DNA from: Bin127 sp965203505 | GTDB lineage: Bacteria; Chloroflexota; Dehalococcoidia; Lucifugimonadales; Lucifugimonadaceae | DNA: 64,000 nucleotides | Direction of reading: 5' to 3' | NCBI GenBank assembly: GCA_965203505.1 | Contig: OZ241880.1 | Location: 1,984,001 to 2,048,000, forward strand | Part shown: positions 50,904 to 59,327 of the stretch, in pieces | How positions within the stretch are numbered: position 1 is the stretch's first letter | Layout of the letters: each line of letters begins with the position of its first letter | Program-made: the position numbers and the translations under genes | Notes under the pieces: generated by a model | The model's input: the letters and a program-made list of their open reading frames with translations, nothing else | Told to the model about the DNA's origin: nothing | The model's database searches: none

Positions 50904-51725
50904 TCAACTCGTGACCAATTCGAAATAACCGTACGCCTGCATTGTGCCTTCGTCGTATTCAACGTTCGTAGAAACCCACCATGAGATTGCGAGTACAACG
51001 ACTAATGCAACGGCGGTTGCCGCAAGTACACGACTAACCGTAGCTTTTTCGATTCGAGTTCTCACCATCGGCGCGCCAAATATGAAGAAATCATCTTCGA
51101 TATCGACTAAACGACGTGGACTCACTACCAACCCCATGGCTGCTCCGGCAATTAATCCGCCAACATGAGCGCCTTGATCGATCCCGCTCCAGAACAGTCC
51201 AAACGCTATGTTGATTCCAAGCACAATCAACAGGTTCATGATCACCGGATTCACCGCGCTTCCGAACTCCCTGCGGTTTCGGACAAGGTAAACACCGTAC
51301 GCACCCACGATGCCAAACACCGCGCCGCTGGCTCCGACGCTCAAAGTGGGTGAAACCAAATAGCTCGCGGCAACTCCGCACACGCCTGAGACGACGTATA
51401 CGCCTAAGAATGCAGCCCGGCCAAACTCGTTCTCCAATCTCGGACCGAAGATGACCAAAGCGAACGTGTTGGCCGCAAGGTGCAAAAAACCCGCGTGCAA
51501 GACGACTGGCAATATCAGTCGATACCAATCGCCGTTTTGGATCGCGGGTCCGAATTTTGCGCCCCACCGATAGAGATTCGTCGCATCTTCCGCCCCACCG
51601 CTGATCAGCAACACCACAAACATCGCCACGTTCGCCGCGACTATCAGCACCGTCACAGGGCTGGTACGTAGAACATTGGAAATGAAGTTAGATACTTGCG
51701 ATTGTCTCTGATCTTCGCCTATCAT
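50904..51725 (-). CDS. Rhomboid-family intramembrane serine protease
   Basis: 273 residues with about seven hydrophobic helices. The catalytic serine lies in VGASGAVFGIVGAYG and the histidine in IDQGAHVGGLIAGAAMG; the loop-1 region HAGFLHLAANTFALVIFGPR has the usual H-x2-H/N arrangement. A C-terminal helix (VLAATAVALVVVLAISWWVS) and short tail follow. Such enzymes cut within or near membrane helices. It is convergent with the methyltransferase pair. Confidence 0.93.
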   Translation of the reverse strand: MIGEDQRQSQVSNFISNVLRTSPVTVLIVAANVAMFVVLLISGGAEDATNLYRWGAKFGPAIQNGDWYRLILPVVLHAGFLHLAANTFALVIFGPRLENEFGRAAFLGVYVVSGVCGVAASYLVSPTLSVGASGAVFGIVGAYGVYLVRNRREFGSAVNPVIMNLLIVLGINIAFGLFWSGIDQGAHVGGLIAGAAMGLVVSPRRLVDIEDDFFIFGAPMVRTRIEKATVSRVLAATAVALVVVLAISWWVSTNVEYDEGTMQAYGYFELVTS

Positions 51726-51917
51726 CAGACGTGAAGTGTAGGGATTTTAGCGATGTTTTTCGCGATGTTAAGCACAAGAGCCTGTTAAGATTCTATCCCC
51801 TTCATTTCAGGAAATCGCGATCAAGTGCGCCATAGATTCAACGTTTGATGAGTCGAAGATGTGCGTTTAGAGGTCACCTCTGAAAGACATAGGCTGTTGG
51901 GGACTTGCCAAGATAGT

Positions 51918-51946
51918 TTGACTACGCCTCGGTTGTAAGATTAAAG
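51918..51946 (+). promoter_or_regulatory. Possible promoter in a 333-bp gene-free region
   Basis: TTGACT (51918-51923) with a TTAAAG box 17 bases later, ~110 bases upstream of the gene at 52059. The leader contains CACTC...GAGTG complementarity and a GGAG ribosome site. Nothing else was recognised between 51726 and 52058. Confidence 0.35.
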
Positions 51947-52058
51947 TAAGCACTCTAATAACTCAGACTGTAGGAGTGGGCTTATTTGCGTGTAATTTCC
52001 GAGGCTCTCGACCAGCGTCAACGGCCCACGACACCAATTAGTTGATGGAGATAAGCCA

Positions 52059-52601
52059 ATGCCAATAGAGATAGTCGAAGTTGACATCGATGAAATGCGA
52101 CGCACGGCGCTGCTGAGCCGCGCCAAGAGTCCTCAAGTGCGAGCGCTATACCAGGCGATGTTTTCGCTTAAACCTGGCGAAGCTAAGGCAGTAATCGCTG
52201 AGCCGGGCGAAGAGATTTCTCAAATTCGCAACATGGTCACCCAGTGCGCAACACGCGCCAACATGGATTTACAGATCGTCGTCGACCGCGTCGGTGGACG
52301 TGTGCTGTTTACGCTCAAACCGAGTAATGCTTCAGGAGATCCTGCATCTTCGGTCGCGCCTTCCACCCGCACGCCAGAGGAGCAGGCCGCACAGCAGGAC
52401 CGACGCGAACGAATCCGCGAAGCGGCGCTAGCTGTTGGCAGAGAGCGGCCCCAAATCAGTGCGCAAGAAGTCGTCGACTACATGCGTGACTCTGGCGACG
52501 AACTCGACTTACCCAGACCGACCACCGCGGTGAGTGCCGTGATGCGCAACATGCCGGAGTTCGAACACGTCGACCGAAGTCGATTTTCGTATCGGGGCTA
52601 G
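52059..52601 (+). CDS. Hypothetical protein with helical C-terminal module
   Basis: 180 residues. N-terminal half (IVEVDIDEMRRTALLSRAKS, ALYQAMFSLKPGEAKAVIAE, GGRVLFTLKPS) is mixed alpha/beta. A low-complexity linker (NASGDPASSVAPSTRTPEEQ) leads to a C-terminal module (REAALAVGRERPQISAQEVV DYMRD, PTTAVSAVMRNMPEF) that reads like a winged-helix or HTH-type DNA-binding segment. No family recognised. A GGAG site lies eight bases before the ATG; a possible promoter is ~110 bases upstream. Confidence 0.6.
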   Translation: MPIEIVEVDIDEMRRTALLSRAKSPQVRALYQAMFSLKPGEAKAVIAEPGEEISQIRNMVTQCATRANMDLQIVVDRVGGRVLFTLKPSNASGDPASSVAPSTRTPEEQAAQQDRRERIREAALAVGRERPQISAQEVVDYMRDSGDELDLPRPTTAVSAVMRNMPEFEHVDRSRFSYRG

Positions 52602-52620
52602 ACCTACGGCTTTGAATCCC

Positions 52621-52645
52621 TGACGCGGGACACACACCCGCGTCA
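52621..52645 (+). terminator. Perfect hairpin after the 52059 gene
   Basis: TGACGCGGG and CCCGCGTCA flank the loop ACACACA, 19 bases after the stop codon. No T-run follows. Confidence 0.55.
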
Positions 52646-52661
52646 GTGAGACCATTGCAAA

Positions 52662-52752
52662 ACCCTCCCTTTTCCCAAGGGGGACACAAAAGCCTGCCTC
52701 TTCGCAAGGGGGACACAAAAACCTCCCCCTTTCTAAGGGGGAATTGAAGGGG
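52662..52752 (+). repeat. Three tandem C-rich/G-rich hairpin repeats
   Basis: Units TCCCTTTTCCCAAGGGGGAC ACAAAA, CTGCCTCTTCGCAAGGGGGACACAAAA in two pieces, and CTCCCCCTTTCTAAGGGGGA ATT, each a small hairpin with a period of about 30 bases. The gap 52753-52878 also holds an inverted pair around CCGGCTTTTGCGGGAACGAC. Confidence 0.7.
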
Positions 52753-52878
52753 GTTTAGACGCGGATCGGGCACTCCCTGCAAACTGCAACCGTGGTACCC
52801 ATCGCTGCTGGATGGACGTTCCGTCCCGCGAGCGGCCGGCTTTTGCGGGAACGACGGGCGTTTCGCAAAGGTCTCGCG

Positions 52879-53730
52879 TCAGTTGGCTTGGATGACGTCC
52901 AACTCGGGCGATTCGTCGATGATCCCGCGGCTCGCCGCCATCCCGTACAACGTTTCCAACGCCGAGACGCCGTCGGCTCCCATGTCGACCGTATCGGCGT
53001 TCACATACATCTTCACGAATCGTCGGCCGTCTTCCCGCCCTATGCCGCGTCCGAACCCGAGCGCATAGTCCAACGCGTCGTCTTCGTTTGCGTGGGCACA
53101 CTCGATGGATGATTTCAACGCGTTCGCGACCTTGAGGCACAGATCTTCGCCCAACGAACGATTGACCACATCCAATCCAAGCGGTATCGGAAGTCCGGTT
53201 TCTGAGAACCAGGATTTGCCCAAGTCGAGCAACGACCTGAAGCCACGCGACTCGTACAGGATTTGGCCCTCGTGAAGCAGTATGCCCGCATCCGCGCGAC
53301 CAGACTTCACAGCACCCTCAACCTCGTCGAAATCCAAAAACAACGGTCTAACCGCGTCGGGCACGAAGATCTGGAACAACATCCATGAAGTGGTGAACTC
53401 CCCCGGCACTGCGATCGTGCATCCTCTTAATCCGTCCAGTTCCAAATCGTCGCGCACCGTGACCACCACCGGTCCGTAGTTGCGACCTATCGAGGCCCCG
53501 CACGACATGATCCGATATTTGTCAGCTATTTTGGGATAGTGCGCGGCTGAAATCGCCGTGACCGGAAGATCACCCTCTTCCGCGAGCACATTCAACGACT
53601 GTATGTCAGCCATGTAGTGACCGACGTCATAGCCTTCGACCTTGACGTGCCCCTTCGCCAACCCGTAAAACATGAATGCGTCGTCGGCGTCCGGGCTATG
53701 CCCAAAAACGATCGTCTGACTGTCAGGCAA
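52879..53730 (-). CDS. mqnD: 1,4-dihydroxy-6-naphthoate synthase
   Basis: Futalosine-pathway enzyme that converts cyclic dehypoxanthine futalosine to 1,4-dihydroxy-6-naphthoate. 283 residues from TTG 53730, which has GGAG eight bases upstream and gives the family N-terminus PDSQTIVFGHSPDADDAFMF. Conserved pieces: VTAISAAHYPKIADKY, VVVTVRDDLELDGLRGCTIA, ILLHEGQILYESRGF and GLPIPLGLDVVNRSLG. It overlaps the GNAT gene by eight bases and is last in the operon mqnE-RM pair-mqnA-mqnC-GNAT-mqnD. Confidence 0.93.
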   Translation of the reverse strand: MPDSQTIVFGHSPDADDAFMFYGLAKGHVKVEGYDVGHYMADIQSLNVLAEEGDLPVTAISAAHYPKIADKYRIMSCGASIGRNYGPVVVTVRDDLELDGLRGCTIAVPGEFTTSWMLFQIFVPDAVRPLFLDFDEVEGAVKSGRADAGILLHEGQILYESRGFRSLLDLGKSWFSETGLPIPLGLDVVNRSLGEDLCLKVANALKSSIECAHANEDDALDYALGFGRGIGREDGRRFVKMYVNADTVDMGADGVSALETLYGMAASRGIIDESPELDVIQAN

Positions 53731-54340
53731 TTTCAACACTCCGATCTTGACGGTAGTCCAGCGACTTCGACATGTACTGGCACCTCTCGCTCCAAAAATG
53801 GGTTTCCCCGTCTGCGGCGGTAACCATCCCCGAAAGAGTGAATTTGGGTGTCGGCATCGGCGTAAAACCCATCCGCTTGTAAAGGTCGATTGCACGCCCG
53901 TTTTCGACACCGACAGAAAGCGACACCGCTCTGTAGCCGTGTGCAATCGCCAACATGGTCATCTCGGCCAGTATCCGTGCTCCGATGCCGCGCGACCGCA
54001 GGTCGGTGCGAACCCACAAGTCCTCGACATACGGGCAAAGCTGATCAATGTGTTGCTTAGGACTTCCAGTCGGCCCGTTCCACAACAGCATTCCGTGTCC
54101 GACTGGCGTGTCATCAATCCACGCGATCAGGTAGACCAAGGTGCCGTTGTCCTGCAAATTCAACCTGGCGCGGTGTGTAGCCGCATTTCGTGCGGGGTTC
54201 AGCTGTGCCGCAACGGTTTCAACTTCGTACCGGCGGAGCGGTCGGACGTCCACCAAGTGCGACACGTCCCCAGAAGCTGCTTGACCAAAAGCTAGTTTGT
54301 CGACCAGTTTGGAAATCGCCTTTGTGCCGGCGCGGATCAC
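53723..54340 (-). CDS. GNAT-family N-acetyltransferase
   Basis: 205 residues, GTG start overlapping the mqnC stop as GTGA, so translation is coupled. Acetyl-CoA motif A: VEDLWVRTDLRSRGIGARIL (R-x-x-G-x-G/A), with motif B SVGVENGRAIDLYKRMGFTP. It sits inside the menaquinone operon, overlapping both mqnC and mqnD, but no acetylation step is known in that pathway. It may act on an intermediate, an enzyme or something unrelated. Substrate unknown. Confidence 0.88.
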   Translation of the reverse strand: MIRAGTKAISKLVDKLAFGQAASGDVSHLVDVRPLRRYEVETVAAQLNPARNAATHRARLNLQDNGTLVYLIAWIDDTPVGHGMLLWNGPTGSPKQHIDQLCPYVEDLWVRTDLRSRGIGARILAEMTMLAIAHGYRAVSLSVGVENGRAIDLYKRMGFTPMPTPKFTLSGMVTAADGETHFWSERCQYMSKSLDYRQDRSVEIA

Positions 54341-55476
54341 GCCGTGGCCGCCGCTGGCAAGGATACTTCCCGATCGAACTCCCGAACTGTTTCATAGTTC
54401 GTCAATCTTTGAGCTGGGCGGAAACCGGCGTCTGAAATCAACTCACGGACCTCACCTTCTGTAGTGCGGTTGTAGAAACCCGCCGCGAGCATCACGTTCT
54501 CGTCAAACAATGTTCCGCCGAAATCATCAGCTCCAAAGTGCAACGCGACCTGCCCCGTCTTGCGACCTTCCGAGAACCATGACGCTTGTATATGGGGAAC
54601 GTTGTCCAAGAAGATGCGGCTCAACGCAATTATCCGCAGATATTGATTTGCGCCAGCCTCTGTTTCCACCTGTTTGCCTAGAGCTGTGTTTTCGCGCTTG
54701 TACGACCACGGAATGAATGCTGTGAAACCGCCATCGTTCGAAGGATTGGCATTCGCAAGGTCTTGGACATCGCGGATATGCTGCAACGTCTCGACAATCT
54801 CTTCGTCGGTCTCGACATGCCCGTACATCATCGTCGCTGTCGTTTTGAACCCGACTTCATGAGCCGCCTCGTGGACCTCGTTCCACTGCTCCCACGTGTC
54901 TTTGGGCGCGAACCGCGAGACGATCTGTTTGACGCGGTTGTTGAGAATCTCGGAGCCGCCACCAGGCATCGTCCGCTGCCCCGCGTCCCATAGGTCCTGC
55001 ATGACCTCACGCGGCGACTTGCCGGAAACTTCGCACATCTGCCAGATTTCGGGCGCAGACCAATAGTGCGGCATCACCTGAGGGTAAAGTCGAACCGTCT
55101 CGCGAACCATATCCAAGTAGTACTCGTACGGTAACGCATCGTTCAGTCCGCCCTGCATCAATACCGTGGTGACGCCTCTCTCAGCAGCCCTGCCCACTTT
55201 TTCCATGATCTGTTCGACCGAATAGGTGTACGCGGATGGATCTGACGGATCGGTCCGGTAGAACGCGCAGAACGAGCAATACGCGTCGCATAGATTCGTG
55301 TAGTTGAGGTTCGTGTCTATGACGTACGTGACACGATCAGGCACGTTATGGAGGTTTTTCACATGGGTCGCGAGAGGGGCGAGATCCAAAAGGTCTGCGT
55401 CGCGCAACAGTTGTAATCCCTCGTCTGAGTCGATCCGATCATTGCTTAAGACCTTGGCGCGTATCTCGTTGATCAT
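54337..55476 (-). CDS. mqnC: Cyclic dehypoxanthine futalosine synthase (radical SAM)
   Basis: Radical SAM enzyme that cyclises dehypoxanthine futalosine. 379 residues from ATG 55476, which has GGAG nine bases upstream. The [4Fe-4S] cluster motif is C63, C67, C70 in NLCDAYCSFC (CxxxCxxC). Other conserved parts are TVLMQGGLNDALPYEYYLDM, GQRTMPGGGSEIL and TTATMMYGHVETDEEIVETL. Paralogous to mqnE at the other end of the operon. The frame is open upstream into mqnA, but the internal start avoids that overlap. Confidence 0.95.
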   Translation of the reverse strand: MINEIRAKVLSNDRIDSDEGLQLLRDADLLDLAPLATHVKNLHNVPDRVTYVIDTNLNYTNLCDAYCSFCAFYRTDPSDPSAYTYSVEQIMEKVGRAAERGVTTVLMQGGLNDALPYEYYLDMVRETVRLYPQVMPHYWSAPEIWQMCEVSGKSPREVMQDLWDAGQRTMPGGGSEILNNRVKQIVSRFAPKDTWEQWNEVHEAAHEVGFKTTATMMYGHVETDEEIVETLQHIRDVQDLANANPSNDGGFTAFIPWSYKRENTALGKQVETEAGANQYLRIIALSRIFLDNVPHIQASWFSEGRKTGQVALHFGADDFGGTLFDENVMLAAGFYNRTTEGEVRELISDAGFRPAQRLTNYETVREFDREVSLPAAATA

Positions 55477-55496
55477 CCGCGTGTTCTCCCGCGTGT

Positions 55497-56315
55497 CTAT
55501 GCGTCCACCGGATATGGGATCACGTCCGGTCGCCATTCCGGCAACATGCTCAGTCTCGACTGGAATTCATCAATAGCGGCGATCTCAGTCTCTCCCAACT
55601 CGTATGTGAAGTTACCGACGTATGACAATGCATCCTGGCCTGACATACCAGGTACCGATTCTTGGTTCGCAATATCGCTCAAGTGAGACATACCGTACGA
55701 GAAAGACCGATGCAACGCCTCGGCAAACCTGCCCAGTTCGGGTTTCGTCGCATTACCTCTTGCGACCCATCTCGCGAAAACGAACGGCAAACCCGTGAGT
55801 TTCTTCCATTCCCATGATAAATCGTAGGTGAAACGGCTTTCGTCCGGGCCATATACCCTCCTTAACGCCGCGTCCCCGATCAACAATTCGGCATCACACC
55901 CCTCATCAGGACCGCGCAATCCCACGTTCGCAACGCCCCAATGATCCGACAACAGAATCCGTAGCAATTGCACCGATGTGGATGTGTGCCCAGTTACCGC
56001 AACCGATTTGCCTGACAACTCTTCGACAGGAACAGAGCTAAACAACAACACGCTCTTCGCAAATCCATCGACCGCCACGCCCAAGGACCCTTGTACGACC
56101 GTCGATTTCATCCTCATCACCTCCGCGATTGGCAAAGGTCCTGCATCCAATCTCCCTTGCTGCATCTCGGCGGCCATGTTCCTAGGCGGCAGTTCCACGA
56201 GATCGAACCAGTCACCTTCCAACCGGGCATAAAAAACGGCGGAATTGAGGTACGGCATGTAGCCGATGCGCCAATGGATCGAGCAATCATTGGCCGTTGA
56301 CAAGGGACGATCCAC
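55497..56315 (-). CDS. mqnA: Chorismate dehydratase
   Basis: 272 residues. Converts chorismate to 3-[(1-carboxyvinyl)oxy]benzoate, first step of the futalosine route. Conserved pieces: RIGYMPYLNSAVFYARLEGD, ELPPRNMAAEMQQGRLDAGP, SVAVTGHTSTSVQLLRILL and CDAELLIGDAALR, with the periplasmic-binding-protein-like fold. The gene follows the HNH endonuclease gene by five bases and precedes mqnC by 20, so it is in one operon with them. Confidence 0.93.
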   Translation of the reverse strand: MDRPLSTANDCSIHWRIGYMPYLNSAVFYARLEGDWFDLVELPPRNMAAEMQQGRLDAGPLPIAEVMRMKSTVVQGSLGVAVDGFAKSVLLFSSVPVEELSGKSVAVTGHTSTSVQLLRILLSDHWGVANVGLRGPDEGCDAELLIGDAALRRVYGPDESRFTYDLSWEWKKLTGLPFVFARWVARGNATKPELGRFAEALHRSFSYGMSHLSDIANQESVPGMSGQDALSYVGNFTYELGETEIAAIDEFQSRLSMLPEWRPDVIPYPVDA

Positions 56316-56320
56316 CGCTA

Positions 56321-57055
56321 CTAAACTGCCTTGTAATCATCGTCGCGGGTTGTTCTGAGTAATTGCTTTACGTACTGTGCCATCTCCAATCGAGCCTCTG
56401 AGGCACGCTTTCGGGCATCCTCAAAGTCACCGATCTCGTCTTGCTGCCAAATGATGTCCAATCTTCTGATCTGCCGAGTAGCAACGTGGCTATACGATTC
56501 TGGGTATGCCCAGTAGCACGTTTTGCAGACCTGTTCGTCACGGGTTTCCCAATTCGGACAATGCTCGCAATACCACGACTTATCGCGATTTGCAGATCTA
56601 CAAAGTAATTGGTAACCATCAACCGATGTCACATCGTGTTCACCCGCGATGTGAAAGGGTATGCGGTGGTCGATTTGCAGTTCCGAATCAGGCGTTGCCT
56701 CAAGGTAAACGTTACAACGCGCTCCGTTTGCTTCGAGTAGTTCAGATTTCAGTTTGCGTGAAAGGACAGTTCTCCCTTGCAAGATTTGGGGGCGAGCCTC
56801 GGCGAAATCACCAAATCTGTACTCCGCAATTCGGCGACCATCTGCGTTGGTTACACTACGAGTTTCGATCGGAATCCCCTGTTCGCGGACATCTCGAATC
56901 GCTCTTGGTGGATGGTTGTATCCATAGATTGTGGCGAGATCCTCGCTGGTTATGTGACCGTTCGCAAGGATGTGGTCGACCACCGTCCTTGCACGTTTGC
57001 CTGTCACTGTAGACAGAAGTTCAAGGATTTCGGGTGAAATGTCTTCTGATGCCAT
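56321..57055 (-). CDS. HNH endonuclease, probable restriction enzyme
   Basis: 244 residues. N-terminal part has an HTH-like region (DHILANGHITSEDLATIYGY). The catalytic HNH region is ELLEANGARCNVYLEATPDS then LQIDHRIPFHIAGEHD (DH pair), GYQLLCRSANRDKSWYC (N/K), with zinc cysteines CEHCPNW and CKTCYW. The gene starts two bases after the stop of the adenine methyltransferase and ends five bases before mqnA. The pair looks like a type II restriction-modification system with methylase first, lodged in the menaquinone operon. Target sequence unknown. Confidence 0.85.
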   Translation of the reverse strand: MASEDISPEILELLSTVTGKRARTVVDHILANGHITSEDLATIYGYNHPPRAIRDVREQGIPIETRSVTNADGRRIAEYRFGDFAEARPQILQGRTVLSRKLKSELLEANGARCNVYLEATPDSELQIDHRIPFHIAGEHDVTSVDGYQLLCRSANRDKSWYCEHCPNWETRDEQVCKTCYWAYPESYSHVATRQIRRLDIIWQQDEIGDFEDARKRASEARLEMAQYVKQLLRTTRDDDYKAV

Positions 57056-57057
57056 AA

Positions 57058-57939
57058 CTACCTGAACATCAAGACTGCGTCCGACGCATCGGCAAGTTTT
57101 TTTGCAAGGAATGGCGAAAGATAGAGCGATTCAACCGTTCGATCATCGCCGCCCAATAAAGTCGATTGAGTCGAACGCCCCGCATCGATGGAAATTCGGG
57201 TGAGATCGAGATCAGTGGGCAACAACGAACCATGCTGTTTGTCACCTGTCCACCCGTCGTAACTCACGATGTAACTGATATCTCGACGATTCATGCTGTC
57301 CAACGCGTCAACGAACTCGTTGAACGCCAATCCGCGATGGTAGCGTGGGTCTCCGAATTCTGACGTTCCCTGATAAGGCGGGTCCATGTAAACCAAGTCA
57401 CTCGACGCAGCGCGTTCAATAGCCTCCCTAAAATCACATGATGTCGCCTTGCACCTGCCACGCATCAAAGACGACGTAGCGAACAATTGGCTCGCCATCT
57501 TATCCGGATGCATACCTAGTCTTCGGTTGTCTGGCGACTGGTTGAAATTGCCATTGCGGCCATATCGGATTGATCCCTTGACGATTCTGGATAGGAGGTA
57601 CAAGAGTAGATGCGGGCTTGGATTCCGGTTGAAGTTCTCTCGAACACTATAGAAATACGCTTTCGGATCGTCGGCTTGCGCGTTCCACATCACCCGGTAG
57701 TCGTCAGCCAGTCGTCTTGGATGCTCAAGAATCTCGGACCAGAGTTCCATCAACGAGTGATTCGAATCACTGATCCAATACCGTTTCGCTCTCCATTCGG
57801 AAGCAGCGGCTAGCGTAATCGCCGCTGACCCGCAAAACGGCTCATAAAGGTGATCCACATAGTGTGGAAAGTGGGGCAGAATGAATTTCGCAATCCTGCG
57901 CTTGCTTCCTTGATAGGGGAACGGATGAGGTACATTCAT
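57058..57939 (-). CDS. Dam-type adenine DNA methyltransferase
   Basis: 293 residues from ATG 57939; the earlier in-frame start is inside mqnE. Alpha-class (D12) motifs: PFPYQGSKRRIAKFI with motif X, YEPFCGSAAITLA as motif I, and LVYMDPPYQGTSEF (DPPY, motif IV). It would methylate adenine at N6 in the site cut by the HNH protein, which follows immediately. Together they form a restriction-modification pair between mqnE (11 bases upstream) and mqnA. Confidence 0.92.
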   Translation of the reverse strand: MNVPHPFPYQGSKRRIAKFILPHFPHYVDHLYEPFCGSAAITLAAASEWRAKRYWISDSNHSLMELWSEILEHPRRLADDYRVMWNAQADDPKAYFYSVRENFNRNPSPHLLLYLLSRIVKGSIRYGRNGNFNQSPDNRRLGMHPDKMASQLFATSSLMRGRCKATSCDFREAIERAASSDLVYMDPPYQGTSEFGDPRYHRGLAFNEFVDALDSMNRRDISYIVSYDGWTGDKQHGSLLPTDLDLTRISIDAGRSTQSTLLGGDDRTVESLYLSPFLAKKLADASDAVLMFR

Positions 57940-57949
57940 CGCGCCGGAC

Positions 57950-59113
57950 TCAGTTGTAGACCGCGATTTCGTTATATAGAGCGTCACGTTCAACTGGCAC
58001 ACGCCCCGCGTCTTTGATAGATGCAACCATGCTGCGCCGAGCGACTCCCGCTGGCGAATCCGCGAGAGCGGCGTGGGCTATCCGTTCCTTGCCAATCGTC
58101 CCGTCCAAGTCGTTGGCACCGAAATTCAGGCCGATACCTGCGGTCGCTTCGCCCAGCATGACCCAATAGGCCTTGATCGCCATCACGTTGTCAAGAATTA
58201 ACCTTGATGCCGCGATCATCTTCAAGTCATCCATCGGCGGCGTGTGCCTAGGCCGCAACTTGGTGTAGCCGACTTGGTACTCGAGCGGGATCAGAGCCAA
58301 GAAACCGTCGGTTTCATCTTGCAGTTCCCTTAACAGGATCAGGTGGTCAATCCGCTCGCGGAACGTTTCGACGTGGCCGTAAAGGATCGTGCAGTTACTC
58401 TTGATGCCCATTCCGTGTGCGATCCGATGTATCTCCAACCACCTGTCCGCCTTCGCCTTCCCCGGCAGCAACAGTTTGTGGATACGGTCCGAAAACACTT
58501 CAGCGCCCCCGCCTGGCATCGACGACAGCCCTGCTTCCTTGAATATGGCTAACGATTCTTCCGGTGGAACCTTCCACCTACGCCAGAAGTAGTCAATTTC
58601 TGAAGCGGTGAATGCCTTTATCTGCACATCAGGCCGCGCGTTGTGAAGTTCGCGGATCATCTCCACGTAAAACTTGAACGGCCAGGTAGGATGATGCCCG
58701 CCCACGACGTGCAACTCGCGGATGTCGTCGTCAAGATGATCGAGCATCTGCTCCATCGTCATCTCGTACGCGCCTTCCGCACCCGGTTTCTTGGCATAGT
58801 CGCAGAATTTGCACGAAAGGACACAAATATTCGTCGGGTTGAGGTGCCGGTTCAGCACGAAGTAGACCTTTTCGCCTGAAACCTTGCGTTTGGCAAAATC
58901 TGCCATAAGGCCGATAGCCGAAAAATCATCCGTTTCGAGGATTTTTACCCCATCGTCAGCCGATAGTCGTTGGCCGTGTTTCACCTTCTCCCAAATCGAT
59001 TCGAGTTCAGGATCGGATATCAAGATGTCGGGGGCATCGATCTGGCCGTTGCCGCCGGTATCTCGAGGTGTTGATGTCGCCTTGCCGTTTGCGACTGTCG
59101 TTGCCAACGCCAT
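57950..59113 (-). CDS. mqnE: Aminofutalosine synthase (radical SAM)
   Basis: 387 residues. Adds the adenosyl radical to 3-[(1-carboxyvinyl)oxy]benzoate to make aminofutalosine. Cluster cysteines are C97, C101 and C104 (NICVLSCKFCDYAKK), then HVVGGHHPTWPFKFYVEM, SSMPGGGAEVFSDRIHKLL and MGIKSNCTILYGHVETFRER. The first gene of the operon. The N-terminal ~30 residues (TTVANGKATSTPRDTGGNGQ) are low-complexity and unconserved, so a later start is possible. Confidence 0.95.
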   Translation of the reverse strand: MALATTVANGKATSTPRDTGGNGQIDAPDILISDPELESIWEKVKHGQRLSADDGVKILETDDFSAIGLMADFAKRKVSGEKVYFVLNRHLNPTNICVLSCKFCDYAKKPGAEGAYEMTMEQMLDHLDDDIRELHVVGGHHPTWPFKFYVEMIRELHNARPDVQIKAFTASEIDYFWRRWKVPPEESLAIFKEAGLSSMPGGGAEVFSDRIHKLLLPGKAKADRWLEIHRIAHGMGIKSNCTILYGHVETFRERIDHLILLRELQDETDGFLALIPLEYQVGYTKLRPRHTPPMDDLKMIAASRLILDNVMAIKAYWVMLGEATAGIGLNFGANDLDGTIGKERIAHAALADSPAGVARRSMVASIKDAGRVPVERDALYNEIAVYN

Positions 59114-59327
59114 ATGCGGACCGCTTTCTTGAATGACGGTGATTGCGAACTCTCGCAGCTTCTATTCTCTATCATCGCGCTAATGCCGAAACAGCGCAGT
59201 ATCCTTTTCCCGCTTCAAGTCGCCAGAACTCGCATTCGCCAAGCGCCTCGAACATAGCGCGTTCTGTTCGTTACCATCAGAATCAGAAACCTCATTGGCA
59301 GACGAACATTTCCGAGGAATTCGGAGA

